Below are positions 7,954-16,861 of a stretch of 64,000 bases of DNA, piece after piece (position 1 is the first letter of the stretch; every line of letters begins with the position of its first letter). The position numbers were made by a program, and so were the translations under genes. The stretch is from Flexistipes sp. (GTDB lineage: Bacteria > Chrysiogenota > Deferribacteres > Deferribacterales > Flexistipitaceae), in contig NZ_JAXKVW010000001.1 of assembly GCF_036172515.1 (NCBI RefSeq), positions 248,001-312,000 on the forward strand. Reading direction: 5' to 3'. The notes below the pieces were generated by a model. The model did not search any database. It had not been told where the DNA came from and saw nothing but the letters and a program-made list of their open reading frames with translations.

Positions 7954-8830
7954 ATTGGAGAATATCCGGTTTGGATTTTCTGCGTTTTAGTTCGGTATAA
8001 GAGTGAACAAAGAGAGTAAGAAGTATTATTGCACCACCGATGAAAGTGGCTTCCGGCGGTTTCTCACCAATTGCAAGCCAAACCCAGACAGGCCCAAGCA
8101 CAGATTCTATCAGCTGAAACATGCTGGCTTCCGGCGAAGTAATATATCTTGTGGCGCTTGCCATAAAAATCATTGCCATGGGCATTTGAAAAAGCCCCAT
8201 GATTCCAAGCACAATATAAGAATTAACACCCATATCAAGAGGTGCAGCCAGCGGCAGAAAAGCAAATCCCAGCATGAAGCCGCTGATACAGACAATCGGA
8301 GTTCTTTTCAATTCCGGATTTTTCCTCAGAAATGTGAGATTAAGACCCATGGAAGCGGCTGTTATGACAGCTATGATATCCCCCTTTAAATTTAAACTTC
8401 CCAGAGAATCCTGAAAAATTATTATAACGCCTATAAGTGAGATTATCATGGCAATCCACGTTTTACTTTTAACCGGTTCTCCCAGAAAAATTCTTGTGAA
8501 AAGTGCGGCGAAAAGCGGAGCCATACTGAGAATAACAACTGTATTGGCGACAGTTGTATTTTCAACAGACAGAACAAATCCGGCACCGCTTACAACAAAA
8601 ATTGCTGAAGACAGAAGAGTTTTGAACCAGTTGCTTCTGAAATCCAGAAGTCTGTTAAAACCGTCTCTGAAAATGAGAAAAGCAGTGAGTGAAATCCCCA
8701 TAAAGATTCCCCGCCAGAATATAATATTCCAAATATTTGTGTAGGCAATTCTGACAAGAAGGGCATCAAAGCTTATTATAAAAACACCGGTGGCCGCCAG
8801 TACTATTCCTTTGGCCTTGAGATTGTCCAT
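7952..8830 (-). CDS. EamA/DMT-family transporter
   Basis: The 292-residue protein is hydrophobic throughout, with about ten predicted membrane helices in two EamA repeats. The first repeat begins at GVFIISFDALLVRIAY and the second near IIAVITAASMGLNLTFL. The WRGIFMG segment and the loop GEPVKSKTWIAMIISLIGVIII are typical of drug/metabolite transporter superfamily members. The tail is short and basic. The substrate is not predictable. It stands alone, convergent to the ECF-locus lipoprotein and divergent from the V-ATPase operon. Confidence 0.88.
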   Translation of the reverse strand: MDNLKAKGIVLAATGVFIISFDALLVRIAYTNIWNIIFWRGIFMGISLTAFLIFRDGFNRLLDFRSNWFKTLLSSAIFVVSGAGFVLSVENTTVANTVVILSMAPLFAALFTRIFLGEPVKSKTWIAMIISLIGVIIIFQDSLGSLNLKGDIIAVITAASMGLNLTFLRKNPELKRTPIVCISGFMLGFAFLPLAAPLDMGVNSYIVLGIMGLFQMPMAMIFMASATRYITSPEASMFQLIESVLGPVWVWLAIGEKPPEATFIGGAIILLTLFVHSYTELKRRKSKPDILQ

Positions 8831-8938
8831 TTAACTTTTTATCCTCAAAAATATAAATACAAATCCGCTTTTATCCCGAAATTTCCGGAAATACAACAGA
8901 AAAGAAAATTGAACAGATTATTAATAATTCATTTCATT

Positions 8939-8966
8939 TTGAAAATGGTTTTGTGAATGGTATAAT
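8939..8966 (+). promoter_or_regulatory. Promoter of the V/A-ATPase operon, leaderless arrangement
   Basis: TTGAAA (8939-8944), a 16-nt spacer and TATAAT (8961-8966) with an extended -10 TGG form a strong sigma-70-type promoter. The ATG at 8972 lies only 5 nt after the -10, so transcription should begin at or beside the start codon. No ribosome-binding site is present. Confidence 0.75.
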
Positions 8967-8971
8967 TTAAT

Positions 8972-9283
8972 ATGGATAATGATAATCTTAAAGAAGTTTT
9001 AGATGTGGAGCATGAGGTAACGGAAAAAATCAATGAAGAGCAGAAGAAATTTGATTCTGAATTGAAACAGTTCAAAAATGAGCTTGAAGAGAAGATAGCT
9101 TCTTTGCAGGAAAATCTAAAGCAGGATTTAGAAATTTTCAGAGAAGAGTGCAAAAAAGATTTTGAGTACAAATTTAAAGAAGATTTGCAAAACCTCAAAG
9201 AGCGTAACGAAAGAATTAAAAATCTGGAATTTTCTTTTTTACAAACGATTATAGAACCCTACATAAAAGAAATACTGGATTGA
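8972..9283 (+). CDS. V/A-type ATPase peripheral stalk subunit G-like coiled coil
   Basis: The 103-residue product is almost entirely charged coiled coil (Glu, Lys, Gln heptads from residue 5 to 85) with a short hydrophobic end. It is the first gene of the V/A-ATPase operon, and position plus composition suit the G/H stalk subunit that pairs with subunit E. Sequence alone is low in information, so the assignment rests on context. It has no ribosome-binding site and probably uses a leaderless transcript. Confidence 0.72.
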   Translation: MDNDNLKEVLDVEHEVTEKINEEQKKFDSELKQFKNELEEKIASLQENLKQDLEIFREECKKDFEYKFKEDLQNLKERNERIKNLEFSFLQTIIEPYIKEILD

Positions 9284-9287
9284 TTTT

Positions 9288-11150
9288 ATGATAGTGAAAA
9301 TGTCAAAGGTCCGCATCGTAGGACCCAAAGAATGCTCTGATAATGTGCTCAATGTTATTCAGCAGCTTGAATGCATGCAGATTGAGCGTTTCGAGGAAGA
9401 GATTGAGAGCCCGGAAAAAAGGTATCATGTTACCGAAAAAGAAATAACCGAGAAAGTATATCTTGAAGAATTCAAACAAAAAATTAACGAACTGTTCTCC
9501 TATCTGCCTGAAGTTGAAGTACGCAAGAGCTACATAAATCCTGTAAATGTTTTGGATTTTTTAAAAAATCTTGTGGATAAGCATAAAGAGTATTCCAGAA
9601 CTATCAATGAGGAAATCAACAACTTAAAACAGAATCTCAGTTCTCTGGAGAAGCACAGAAGTTTTCTAACGGCTTTTGAAGACATTGCCACCAAAGATTA
9701 CCGCCTTCTCAGTTCTGATGCAGTGGGACTGATTTTAAAAGATAAAAAATATCTGGAAAATCTTAATTTGATAGTGGAGGAAATCACAGATAATGCCTAT
9801 GAGGTTTTCTCAAGGATACTGGATGATAAATCCATTGCAGTTATTTATGTTTTTGATGAGAGGTTTGCTGAGCCTGTAAGGAAAAAGCTCAGTATGGAAA
9901 ATGTGAAGGAGTATCAGTTCCCCGAAGAGCTTGAGTCCAAATCCTTTTTCCAAAAACTTTCATACATTTCTGACAAAATTAAAAATATGGAAAACGAAAT
10001 TTTGAGAAAGGAAGATGAACTGCATAATTTTGCCGTCAGATGGCTTCCCGTTTACCAGAGTGTTCTGAATTGGATTAATGCACGTTTAAACCTTATAAGT
10101 GCGAAAAATATTATATATGAGACCAAATACTGCTTTGTTATTTTTGGTTGGCTGCCTTCAAAGGATCTGGAAAAACTGAAAAATGCTATAGCAGATTACT
10201 GCCTTGAGGAGATTGATATTAAAGAGCTGGAAATCACTCAGGCTGACCTGAACAGAATTCCTGTGATGCTGCATAACTCAACTTACTTTAAGCCTTTCTC
10301 CCTTTTTACACGTTTTCTGCCTCTTCCTTCTTATACCTCATTCGACCCTACTATTTTTATCGGTATATTTCTTCCCGTTTTTTTTGGAATGATTTTGGGT
10401 GACATGGGATATGGTATTATTATCCTTATTATATCACTTGCAATGATTTTTTTGAGCAAACCTGACACAACTGTTTCCGATGCAGGTAAAGTTTTTTCCG
10501 TATGTGCCGTCTATACAATAATTTTCGGGTTTTTGTACGGGGAATTCTTCGGTTCCTTCGGCAGACATATTTTCGGATTGGAGCCGATTCTTGTGGATAG
10601 AGAAGAGGAAATCCTGACAACCGCTTATCTGGCAGTATCCATCGGTGTTTTCCACGTACTTTTAGGCCTTGTTTTAAACGGCATATCTTCGATAAGGTCA
10701 AAAAATCTGAAAAGTTTTATCACAAGCCTTGCCATGACAATACTTATTGCTGCCAGCGTTGTACTGTTAGTCGTTCTTTTTAAATGGGAGAAGGGGCTGC
10801 TCAGTATGAGTTTGATATGGATAATTGTGGGACTGACGTTTGTTCTGGTAATACTGGGCGGACTTATTGCTCCTCTGGAAATTTTGAAGAGTATGGGGAA
10901 CATCATTTCTTATGTCCGTATAATGGCAATCGGACTGGCTTCGGTAATGCTCGCACATGTGGCAAATATGCTTTCGGGAAAAGCCGGGAATATTTTTCTG
11001 GGGATTTTTATAGCTGTACTGCTGCACCTTTTAAATCTTCTTCTTGGGGTGTTTTCCCCAACTATACATTCATTGAGGCTCAATTATGTGGAGTTTTTCA
11101 GTAAATTTCTGGAGTCGGAAGGAAAAGGTTTCAAACCATTAAAAAAATAA
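9288..11150 (+). CDS. V/A-type ATPase subunit I (membrane a-type subunit)
   Basis: Subunit I provides the half-channels through which ions reach the rotor ring. The 620-residue protein has the usual cytoplasmic N-terminal half (about 1-335) rich in helices. The C-terminal half has about seven or eight membrane helices, starting FIGIFLPVFFGMILGDMGYG (about 354-373), the family signature. It ends with YVRIMAIGLASVMLAHVANM, which contains the conserved Arg of the channel, and HSLRLNYVEFFSKF. The ATG at 9288 or 9300 could start the protein. It lies 4 nt after the G-like gene. Confidence 0.95.
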   Translation: MIVKMSKVRIVGPKECSDNVLNVIQQLECMQIERFEEEIESPEKRYHVTEKEITEKVYLEEFKQKINELFSYLPEVEVRKSYINPVNVLDFLKNLVDKHKEYSRTINEEINNLKQNLSSLEKHRSFLTAFEDIATKDYRLLSSDAVGLILKDKKYLENLNLIVEEITDNAYEVFSRILDDKSIAVIYVFDERFAEPVRKKLSMENVKEYQFPEELESKSFFQKLSYISDKIKNMENEILRKEDELHNFAVRWLPVYQSVLNWINARLNLISAKNIIYETKYCFVIFGWLPSKDLEKLKNAIADYCLEEIDIKELEITQADLNRIPVMLHNSTYFKPFSLFTRFLPLPSYTSFDPTIFIGIFLPVFFGMILGDMGYGIIILIISLAMIFLSKPDTTVSDAGKVFSVCAVYTIIFGFLYGEFFGSFGRHIFGLEPILVDREEEILTTAYLAVSIGVFHVLLGLVLNGISSIRSKNLKSFITSLAMTILIAASVVLLVVLFKWEKGLLSMSLIWIIVGLTFVLVILGGLIAPLEILKSMGNIISYVRIMAIGLASVMLAHVANMLSGKAGNIFLGIFIAVLLHLLNLLLGVFSPTIHSLRLNYVEFFSKFLESEGKGFKPLKK

Positions 11151-11166
11151 TAAAGGGAGGCTTGTT

Positions 11167-11379
11167 ATGGAAATTGTATGGAAGGCTTTCGCTGCGGCAC
11201 TGGCAATAGGAATACCCGCTCTGGCAACAGCGTGGGCTCAGTCAAAGATAGGAGCTGCCGGCGCAGGTGCATTGGCTGAAAAACCGGAACTTCGGGGTAC
11301 AATAATTATTCTTGTGGCTATTCCCGAAACTATGGTTATTCTCGGTTTTGTTGTCGCTTCAATGCTGCTTTTCGGGTGA
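11167..11379 (+). CDS. V/A-type ATPase proteolipid subunit K (c ring)
   Basis: The 70-residue protein has two membrane helices (about 7-30 and 45-69), the single-hairpin form rather than the duplicated four-helix form of many V-type rotors. The ion-binding carboxylate is Glu54 in AIPETMVILGF. Helix 1 carries Gln25, which falls where the sodium-ligand Gln of Na-dependent F-type rings sits when the intervening loop (LAEKPELRG) is aligned. Thr55 follows the Glu. GGGAGG lies just before the ATG. Ion specificity is discussed in the findings. Confidence 0.93.
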   Translation: MEIVWKAFAAALAIGIPALATAWAQSKIGAAGAGALAEKPELRGTIIILVAIPETMVILGFVVASMLLFG

Positions 11380-11385
11380 TTTCCT

Positions 11386-11961
11386 ATGTCTCAGAGAAAG
11401 TTGATGGAAAGAATAAGAGAAAAAGCAGATGAAGAGATTGAGCAGCTGAAGAAAGAACATGAACTTCAGATTGAGCAGCTGAAAAACGAATACGAGAATA
11501 AACGAAAAGATATCGAAAATACGTTCAGCAGTGAAAAAGAAAAGATCAGAAATGAGATAAAAAGGAAAGAGGAAAAAGCTTTCCAGAAGGAAAAGTTAAA
11601 GTATGACCTTGAGATTGAGTATTTCATTTCACAAAAGTGCAGAGAACACGCTGAAAAACTGGTGGAAAAAATCTGGAAAGAATCGGCTGAAGATTTTTTT
11701 GAAAGACACAAAGAAGAGCTCAATACGGGGAATTGGGAAATGCTGTATGTCAGTGACTCAGATATAAAACTGGCGGAGAAATATTTCCCGCATTCCGAAG
11801 TAGCCGTTAACGAAAAAATTACCGGCGGATTTATTGCAGAGAATAAAGATGGAACGTTTCTGATTGATAACACTATTAAGAGCCGGTTTGAAAAAATCTG
11901 GCCTGAAATACTGCCGGAAATTATGGGAAAGGTTTATGAAAAACTCGGTGATAAAATTTAG
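11386..11961 (+). CDS. V/A-type ATPase subunit E
   Basis: The 191-residue protein has a long charged N-terminal helix (about 1-95, Glu/Lys/Arg-rich). A small C-terminal domain with ITGGFIAENKDGTFLIDNTIKSRFEKI (about 145-172) follows, the hallmark of the E/AtpE stalk subunits (a GG(V/F)xxxxxdG...N(S/T)lexR pattern). It forms the peripheral stalk with the G-like subunit. The 3' end overlaps the C subunit gene by 26 nt. Confidence 0.92.
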   Translation: MSQRKLMERIREKADEEIEQLKKEHELQIEQLKNEYENKRKDIENTFSSEKEKIRNEIKRKEEKAFQKEKLKYDLEIEYFISQKCREHAEKLVEKIWKESAEDFFERHKEELNTGNWEMLYVSDSDIKLAEKYFPHSEVAVNEKITGGFIAENKDGTFLIDNTIKSRFEKIWPEILPEIMGKVYEKLGDKI

Positions 11962-12733
11962 CGGGAAAAATTATCCCACTGAATATCTGGTCAGCAGACT
12001 TATGACCAGACTTTATCAGGATTATCCGAAAAGGGGTGCAAAAGAGATAATGTGGGTGCATTCAAATATGAATGCAAGGCTTACCGATATGTTTTATCCG
12101 TTTTTTGCCGTTATGGAGCTGAAAAAGGTTATAAATATTTTGCGGTATAAATTTTTCCGTGGGACGGATAAGAAAATTGAAGAGGTTTTTGAGGAGAGTC
12201 TTCTTACGGAAGAGTTAAAGAGGTTTTTTATTAAGGTTGATTCTCTGAAAAAAATAAAAGATGAGTTGCCTGAAAAAATACCGATATTGAAGATGCTTGT
12301 GTTAAAGAAGGAGTATGAATTTTACGGTGAAATGGAGGATGATATATACAGTGAAGCTTACAGTTTTTTATTAAACAGTGCGAAAAATAAGATAATCAAA
12401 AATTTTATGCGCAGATATATAGATCATGCCAATATCAGACAGACATACAAGGTGATGAAATGGAACCTTGAAAGAAGTCATATAATAAAAGGCGGTTTTC
12501 TGGATAGGGAAACATTTATAAAAATTATTGAGAAAGGGGATAAAAGGGATTTGTATGCCTTTTTAGACTCATATCTTGACGGGGGCTTCAGTGAATCCGA
12601 TGTGGGCATTTTGGATATTCTGCTTATAGAAAATATGCTGGATAGCTTAAGAGAGTTCCGCCTCGGGAATAACTATAAAGGTTTTATCCTATATTATCTC
12701 TGGAATTGTCATTATAAAGCCGTTACGGCATAG
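11936..12733 (+). CDS. V/A-type ATPase subunit C
   Basis: Subunit C links the catalytic head's central shaft to the membrane ring. The 265-residue product is helical, with acidic/basic patches, RLMTRLYQDYPKR near the start and a KGFILYYLWNCHYKA-type end that is common in bacterial V-ATPase C subunits. I choose the ATG at 11936 because an upstream reading from 11864 runs deep into subunit E. This start leaves a 26-nt overlap and a weak GGAAAGG site. It is shorter than many C subunits (about 320-350), and the assignment leans on operon position. Confidence 0.82.
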   Translation: MKNSVIKFSGKNYPTEYLVSRLMTRLYQDYPKRGAKEIMWVHSNMNARLTDMFYPFFAVMELKKVINILRYKFFRGTDKKIEEVFEESLLTEELKRFFIKVDSLKKIKDELPEKIPILKMLVLKKEYEFYGEMEDDIYSEAYSFLLNSAKNKIIKNFMRRYIDHANIRQTYKVMKWNLERSHIIKGGFLDRETFIKIIEKGDKRDLYAFLDSYLDGGFSESDVGILDILLIENMLDSLREFRLGNNYKGFILYYLWNCHYKAVTA

Positions 12734-12740
12734 GTGTTAA

Positions 12741-13067
12741 ATGAAAAAGATAGCTTTTATTACAACAGAAGACGCTGATTACGGATTCAGACTTGCAGGT
12801 GCTTCCCAGTTTATTGCCGGTAAAGAAAAAGTGGTGAGCGTTGTGGAAGAGCTTATAAACAGTGAGGAATTCGGCATTATACTCATTGATGAGAGGGTGC
12901 TGGATGATGACGTACTGAGCAAAATTGATGCATTGCAGCAGAATTTTGAAGGTATTGTCTCCACACTTCCCTCACCTTATGAAGAAGGTGAGATGGCATA
13001 TGATATTGTGGACAGGCTTGTTTCAAGAGCAATAGGTTATCAGGTGAGGTTCAGACATGAAAGGTAA
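12741..13067 (+). CDS. V/A-type ATPase subunit F
   Basis: The 108-residue protein has the compact alpha/beta form of subunit F. It starts KKIAFITTEDADYGFRLAGA (GFRLAG is the family signature) and continues with the FGIILIDERVL strand and a variable C-terminal helix after the conserved P-rich turn. F sits on the central shaft with subunit D. Its last 11 nt overlap the A subunit gene. Confidence 0.94.
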   Translation: MKKIAFITTEDADYGFRLAGASQFIAGKEKVVSVVEELINSEEFGIILIDERVLDDDVLSKIDALQQNFEGIVSTLPSPYEEGEMAYDIVDRLVSRAIGYQVRFRHER

Positions 13068-14616
13068 ATTGATAGGCATATCGGGATATATTGTGAAGGC
13101 CCGGCTTCCGGAAGCGGGAATTTATGACCGGGTTCTTGTGGGGGAAAGGGAGCTGACCGGAGAGATTATAAAAATATCGGGTGAGGATGTAATAATACAG
13201 GTATATGAAGACACGAGAGGGTTGGGCACAGGAGAGAAAGTTGAGTCATTAAAAAAACCGCTGACCTCTTTTTTAGGCCCGGGGCTTATGGGCAATATAT
13301 TTGACGGACTGCAAAGGCCGCTGGAGAAAATTGTGGAGGAGGAAGGCAGCTTTTTTGCTGGCAAAGCCGTCCACCATTTTGATCAGTTAAAACAGAAGTT
13401 TACCTTCACTCCGCTGAAAAATGAGGGTGATAGTGTTTATCGCGGAGAAGCTTTGGGCTACTTTAGTGATAAAGGCTTTAAACATTATGTTTTTGCGGAC
13501 ACCGCTGAAGGTAAAGTGAAGGAAATAACTGAAGGGGAATTCCTGCCGGAATCACCTGTTGTAAAACTGGAAGATGGAACAGATATCTATTCCTATAGCC
13601 AACAGCCGGTACGCATCCCCCTTGTTTCAGGAGATAAACAGATATTAAAAGAGCCGATTATTACAGGTCAGAGGGTGATAGATTTCTTTTTTCCCCTGAT
13701 GAAAGGAGGTGTTTCGATCATTCCCGGCGGTTTCGGTACCGGTAAAACCGTCCTTGAACAGTCCATTGCAAAGTATGCAGATGTTGACATTGTCCTTTAT
13801 GTGGGCTGTGGCGAAAGGGGAAATGAAATTGCCGAGATGATAGAGGAATTTACCACTATAAAAGATGAGCGGGAAGACAGGTTGTTAAGAGACAGGACTG
13901 TTTTTGTGGTGAACACTTCCAATATGCCTGTTGCTGCCAGGGAATCTTCGATTTACATGGCAGTTTGTGCCGGTGAATATTACCGCCGTATGGGCTATCA
14001 TGTTTTGTTGCTGGCGGACAGTATTTCCCGATGGGCGGAAGCCCTTAAGGAAATTTCTTCTTCACTCGAGGAGATGCCGGGCGAGGAAGGGTATCCTACC
14101 TATATGAGCTCCCGCATTGCTTCTTATGTTGAAAGAGCTGGTGCTGTTAAAACGGCAGTAGAAGATAAAACAGGTTCTTTGAGTATGGTTCTTTCCGTTT
14201 CCCCTCCGGGGGCTGATTTTGCCGAACCTGTAACACAGACACTTCTGCAGAACAGCGGTGTTTTTCTGATGCTGGACAGGGAGCTTGCTTATGCAAGGCA
14301 CTATCCGGCTATAAACTGGACACAGAGTTATTCTAACTACAGGGAGGATTTGGAGGATTACTACCGGCAAAATGTGGCTGAAGACTGGCAGAATCTCAGA
14401 AGAGAATGCCTTCAGATTTTAAAACAGGAACAGGAGCTGATGGAGATCAGACAGATTGTTGGCGATGAAGGGATGAAGGAAGAGGACAAGGAGATTATAA
14501 ATCTTGCCGATAAAATAAAAACGGAGTTTCTGATGCAGGATGCTTTTTCAGAGGATGCTTACTCCACACTGCAGGAAACATATGAAAAAATTAAAAGCAT
14601 TTTGGGGGAGAGATGA
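13057..14616 (+). CDS. V/A-type ATPase catalytic subunit A (short C-terminus)
   Basis: The A subunit hydrolyses or makes ATP. The 519-residue product has the beta-barrel start ([13 protein letters not shown]) and the P-loop GGFGTGKTV (about residues 225-233). It also has the GERGNEI catalytic glutamate region (about 250), the SRWAEALKE and [10 protein letters not shown] segments (about 325-355) and [12 protein letters not shown]. It ends at [12 protein letters not shown] plus about 20 residues. As I recall, family members are usually about 575-590 residues and run another 50-60 residues past this point, so the C-terminal helical domain looks trimmed. The stop is real and the next gene starts in an ATGA overlap. 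Confidence 0.95.
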   Translation: MKGKLIGISGYIVKARLPEAGIYDRVLVGERELTGEIIKISGEDVIIQVYEDTRGLGTGEKVESLKKPLTSFLGPGLMGNIFDGLQRPLEKIVEEEGSFFAGKAVHHFDQLKQKFTFTPLKNEGDSVYRGEALGYFSDKGFKHYVFADTAEGKVKEITEGEFLPESPVVKLEDGTDIYSYSQQPVRIPLVSGDKQILKEPIITGQRVIDFFFPLMKGGVSIIPGGFGTGKTVLEQSIAKYADVDIVLYVGCGERGNEIAEMIEEFTTIKDEREDRLLRDRTVFVVNTSNMPVAARESSIYMAVCAGEYYRRMGYHVLLLADSISRWAEALKEISSSLEEMPGEEGYPTYMSSRIASYVERAGAVKTAVEDKTGSLSMVLSVSPPGADFAEPVTQTLLQNSGVFLMLDRELAYARHYPAINWTQSYSNYREDLEDYYRQNVAEDWQNLRRECLQILKQEQELMEIRQIVGDEGMKEEDKEIINLADKIKTEFLMQDAFSEDAYSTLQETYEKIKSILGER

Positions 14617-15923
14617 GACTTTCCAACCATGTTTACAGGACGGTGGACGAAATCAGCGGGCAATTGATTTTTGTGGAAGGTGTTAACCGGGCGAAAATCG
14701 GTGAACTTGTGAAAATTATCGATAAGACGGGAAATGTTGAGACGGATGCTGAGGTGCTTCAGGTGGAGGGAGACAGAGTTATGCTGCAGCTTGTGGATCT
14801 GCCCCTTGGGATGCAAAAGAAAAGCGCCACTGCCATTTTCACAGATAAAATATCCAAGGTTCCTGTATCGGGGAAAATGATAAACAGGTTTTTTTCAGGT
14901 TCTATGCAGCCTCTGGATGATATGCCGATGTTTGTCAGGGAAAAAGATATTCCCGTTACGGGCTATGTTATTAATCCTGTTGCAAGGAAGTCCCCTGAGG
15001 ATATGGTAAAGACGGGTTTTTCTTTTATTGATGGTCTCAATACCCTGGTAATGGGGCAGAAACTGCCGATTTTTTCACTATCCGGACTTCCCTCTGCCAG
15101 AGTTGTGGTTGATATTATCAACAATGCGTTCGGGGAGGAATCCGAAAGTGATTCGCTGATTGTATTTGCTGCACTCGGCTTGTCATATTACGAGAGTGAG
15201 TACTATATGAATAATATTAAAGACAGTGCCACGGATAACATCTGTTTTCTGAACATGGCGGATGATCCGCTGATTGAGCGCCTTTTAACTCCCCGGTATG
15301 CACTGAGCACAGCTGAGTATTTTGCATATGAAAAGAAGAAAAACGTTCTGGTAATTATAGCGGATATAACAAATTACTGTGAAGCTTTAAGAGAAATTTC
15401 TGCACTCAGGGAGGAGTTGCCCGGCAGGCGCGGTTACCCGGGTTATATGTACTCAGATCTGGCATCCATTTATGAAAGAGCCGGAAGGGTTAAAGGGATG
15501 GAGGGATCGGTTACGCTTTTACCGGTTTTGACCGTTCCTGAGGATGATATAACGCACCCTATAGCCGATTTAACCGGATATATCACGGAAGGCCAAATTG
15601 TATTTTCAAGGGATATGCAGCAGGCCGGTATCTATCCGCCTGTTGACATCCTGAAAAGTCTTTCAAGGCTTATGCAGAAGGGAATGAAATCTGATGAGCA
15701 TAAAAAAATTACAAAGGGTATTTTCAGCAATTATGCCAAAGGGTGTAAGTTGAGGCAGATGGAAAGTATTGTGGGCAGAGAAGGGATGAGTAAAGAGGAT
15801 ATCAATCTATTGAATTTTGCAGATACCGTTGAAAACCAATTCTTGCACCAGGAGGAAAAAAGAAGTCTGGAAGAGACGCTGGGAATCGGTGATAAAATCC
15901 TGAAAGAAGCGGGACTGCGCTGA
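14613..15923 (+). CDS. V/A-type ATPase regulatory subunit B
   Basis: Subunit B alternates with A in the head and carries the non-catalytic nucleotide site. The 436-residue protein lacks a P-loop Lys-Thr motif in the usual place (SLSGLPSARVVVDII), as expected for B. It shows NPVARKSPEDMVKTGFSFIDGLNTLVMGQKLPIF, ITNYCEALREIS and LPGRRGYPGYMYSDLASIYERAG, strong B-type markers. The A stop and B start overlap (ATGA) and the B stop overlaps the D start by 1 nt, so A, B and D are tightly coupled. Confidence 0.96.
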   Translation: MRLSNHVYRTVDEISGQLIFVEGVNRAKIGELVKIIDKTGNVETDAEVLQVEGDRVMLQLVDLPLGMQKKSATAIFTDKISKVPVSGKMINRFFSGSMQPLDDMPMFVREKDIPVTGYVINPVARKSPEDMVKTGFSFIDGLNTLVMGQKLPIFSLSGLPSARVVVDIINNAFGEESESDSLIVFAALGLSYYESEYYMNNIKDSATDNICFLNMADDPLIERLLTPRYALSTAEYFAYEKKKNVLVIIADITNYCEALREISALREELPGRRGYPGYMYSDLASIYERAGRVKGMEGSVTLLPVLTVPEDDITHPIADLTGYITEGQIVFSRDMQQAGIYPPVDILKSLSRLMQKGMKSDEHKKITKGIFSNYAKGCKLRQMESIVGREGMSKEDINLLNFADTVENQFLHQEEKRSLEETLGIGDKILKEAGLR

Positions 15924-16546
15924 TGCTCCAACATACGAGAACCAAACTTATAGAGCTGAAAAACAGCATAAGCACTGTTGAAAACAGTATTTCCATCCTA
16001 AATACAAAAAGGGCCGCCCTCATAGGTGAGCTTATGAAGATAACCCGCCTGTACTACGACAAAAAGGAAATAATAAAGGATAAATATGCAAAAGCACTTT
16101 CCCAGCTGGATAAATCAAGACGGCTTGACGGCAGCGGGTTTTTTGACTCAGCACTGCAGAGTGCCATAAGGGAAATTGAATTTGAAGTTAAAAGTTATAA
16201 CTTGTGGGGTGTACCGATCAAGGAAGTTAGGATTCCGGGATCTGTGATTCCCGAAACGAATAAAAGGAATCTGGGATTTTTGACATCCAGCACATTTTTC
16301 GAAAAGACTGTACAGGATTTTGAGTCTCTTGTGAACGAGCTTTTGGACAATATCAACTATGAGTATAAGATTAAAAGGCTGTCTGCGGAAGTGGTGAAAA
16401 TCAACAGGCGTATAAATGTTCTGGAGCAGAAAATACTTCCCGGGATAAAGTCGGATATTAAAAATATTCAGCAGCATCTCAGCGAAAGGGAGAGAGCTGA
16501 GTTCATCAAACTCAAATACTTCAAAAATGTTCTCAGAGAGCGCTGA
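15923..16546 (+). CDS. V/A-type ATPase central shaft subunit D
   Basis: The 207-residue protein is a long antiparallel coiled coil typical of subunit D. It starts RTKLIELKNSISTVENSISILNTKRAALIGEL (about residues 5-36) and ends NRRINVLEQKILPGIKSDIKNIQQHLSERERAEFIKLKYFK, the family's C-terminal signature. It is the last gene of the operon and is followed by a gene-free spacer of about 280 nt. Confidence 0.95.
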   Translation: MLQHTRTKLIELKNSISTVENSISILNTKRAALIGELMKITRLYYDKKEIIKDKYAKALSQLDKSRRLDGSGFFDSALQSAIREIEFEVKSYNLWGVPIKEVRIPGSVIPETNKRNLGFLTSSTFFEKTVQDFESLVNELLDNINYEYKIKRLSAEVVKINRRINVLEQKILPGIKSDIKNIQQHLSERERAEFIKLKYFKNVLRER

Positions 16547-16826
16547 AAGACAGTTTGATTTACCGGTTCTAAGTTTTGCGTTCCTTATACAATAGTCTAA
16601 AGGGTTCAGGGGGAAGAAAGTTGAATGAGGTTGAAACAGTTGATTTGGATGAGTGGAAGAATAGTATGTTAGTATTAAGAGCTAAGTATTAAGTTTAGTT
16701 AAACAATGAATAAACAAGGTATAAAACTGTGTGCTAGGTAGGCTGGCGCCTCAAATACCTTTAACAACCTCCGCGTTACACATATAAATGTGTAAATTTT
16801 TGGGTGATGCCAAAAGTTCTTATCTG
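16547..16826 (+). other. Gene-free spacer after the V-ATPase operon
   Basis: No ORF, RNA or clear terminator is visible. The stretch 16605-16680 is purine-rich with repeated G-A-T words, like several other spacers in this window. A short inverted TTACACAT-AT-AAATGTGTAA-type hairpin lies near 16775-16796. Confidence 0.4.
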
Positions 16827-16855
16827 TTGAATTTAATTTGATTTTTTAATATTAT
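16827..16855 (+). promoter_or_regulatory. Promoter of the glycosyltransferase gene, leaderless arrangement
   Basis: TTGAAT (16827-16832), a 17-nt spacer and TATTAT (16850-16855) precede the ATG at 16862 by only 6 nt. Transcription should begin at the start codon, and no ribosome-binding site exists. Confidence 0.65.
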
Positions 16856-16861
16856 TTTTGG

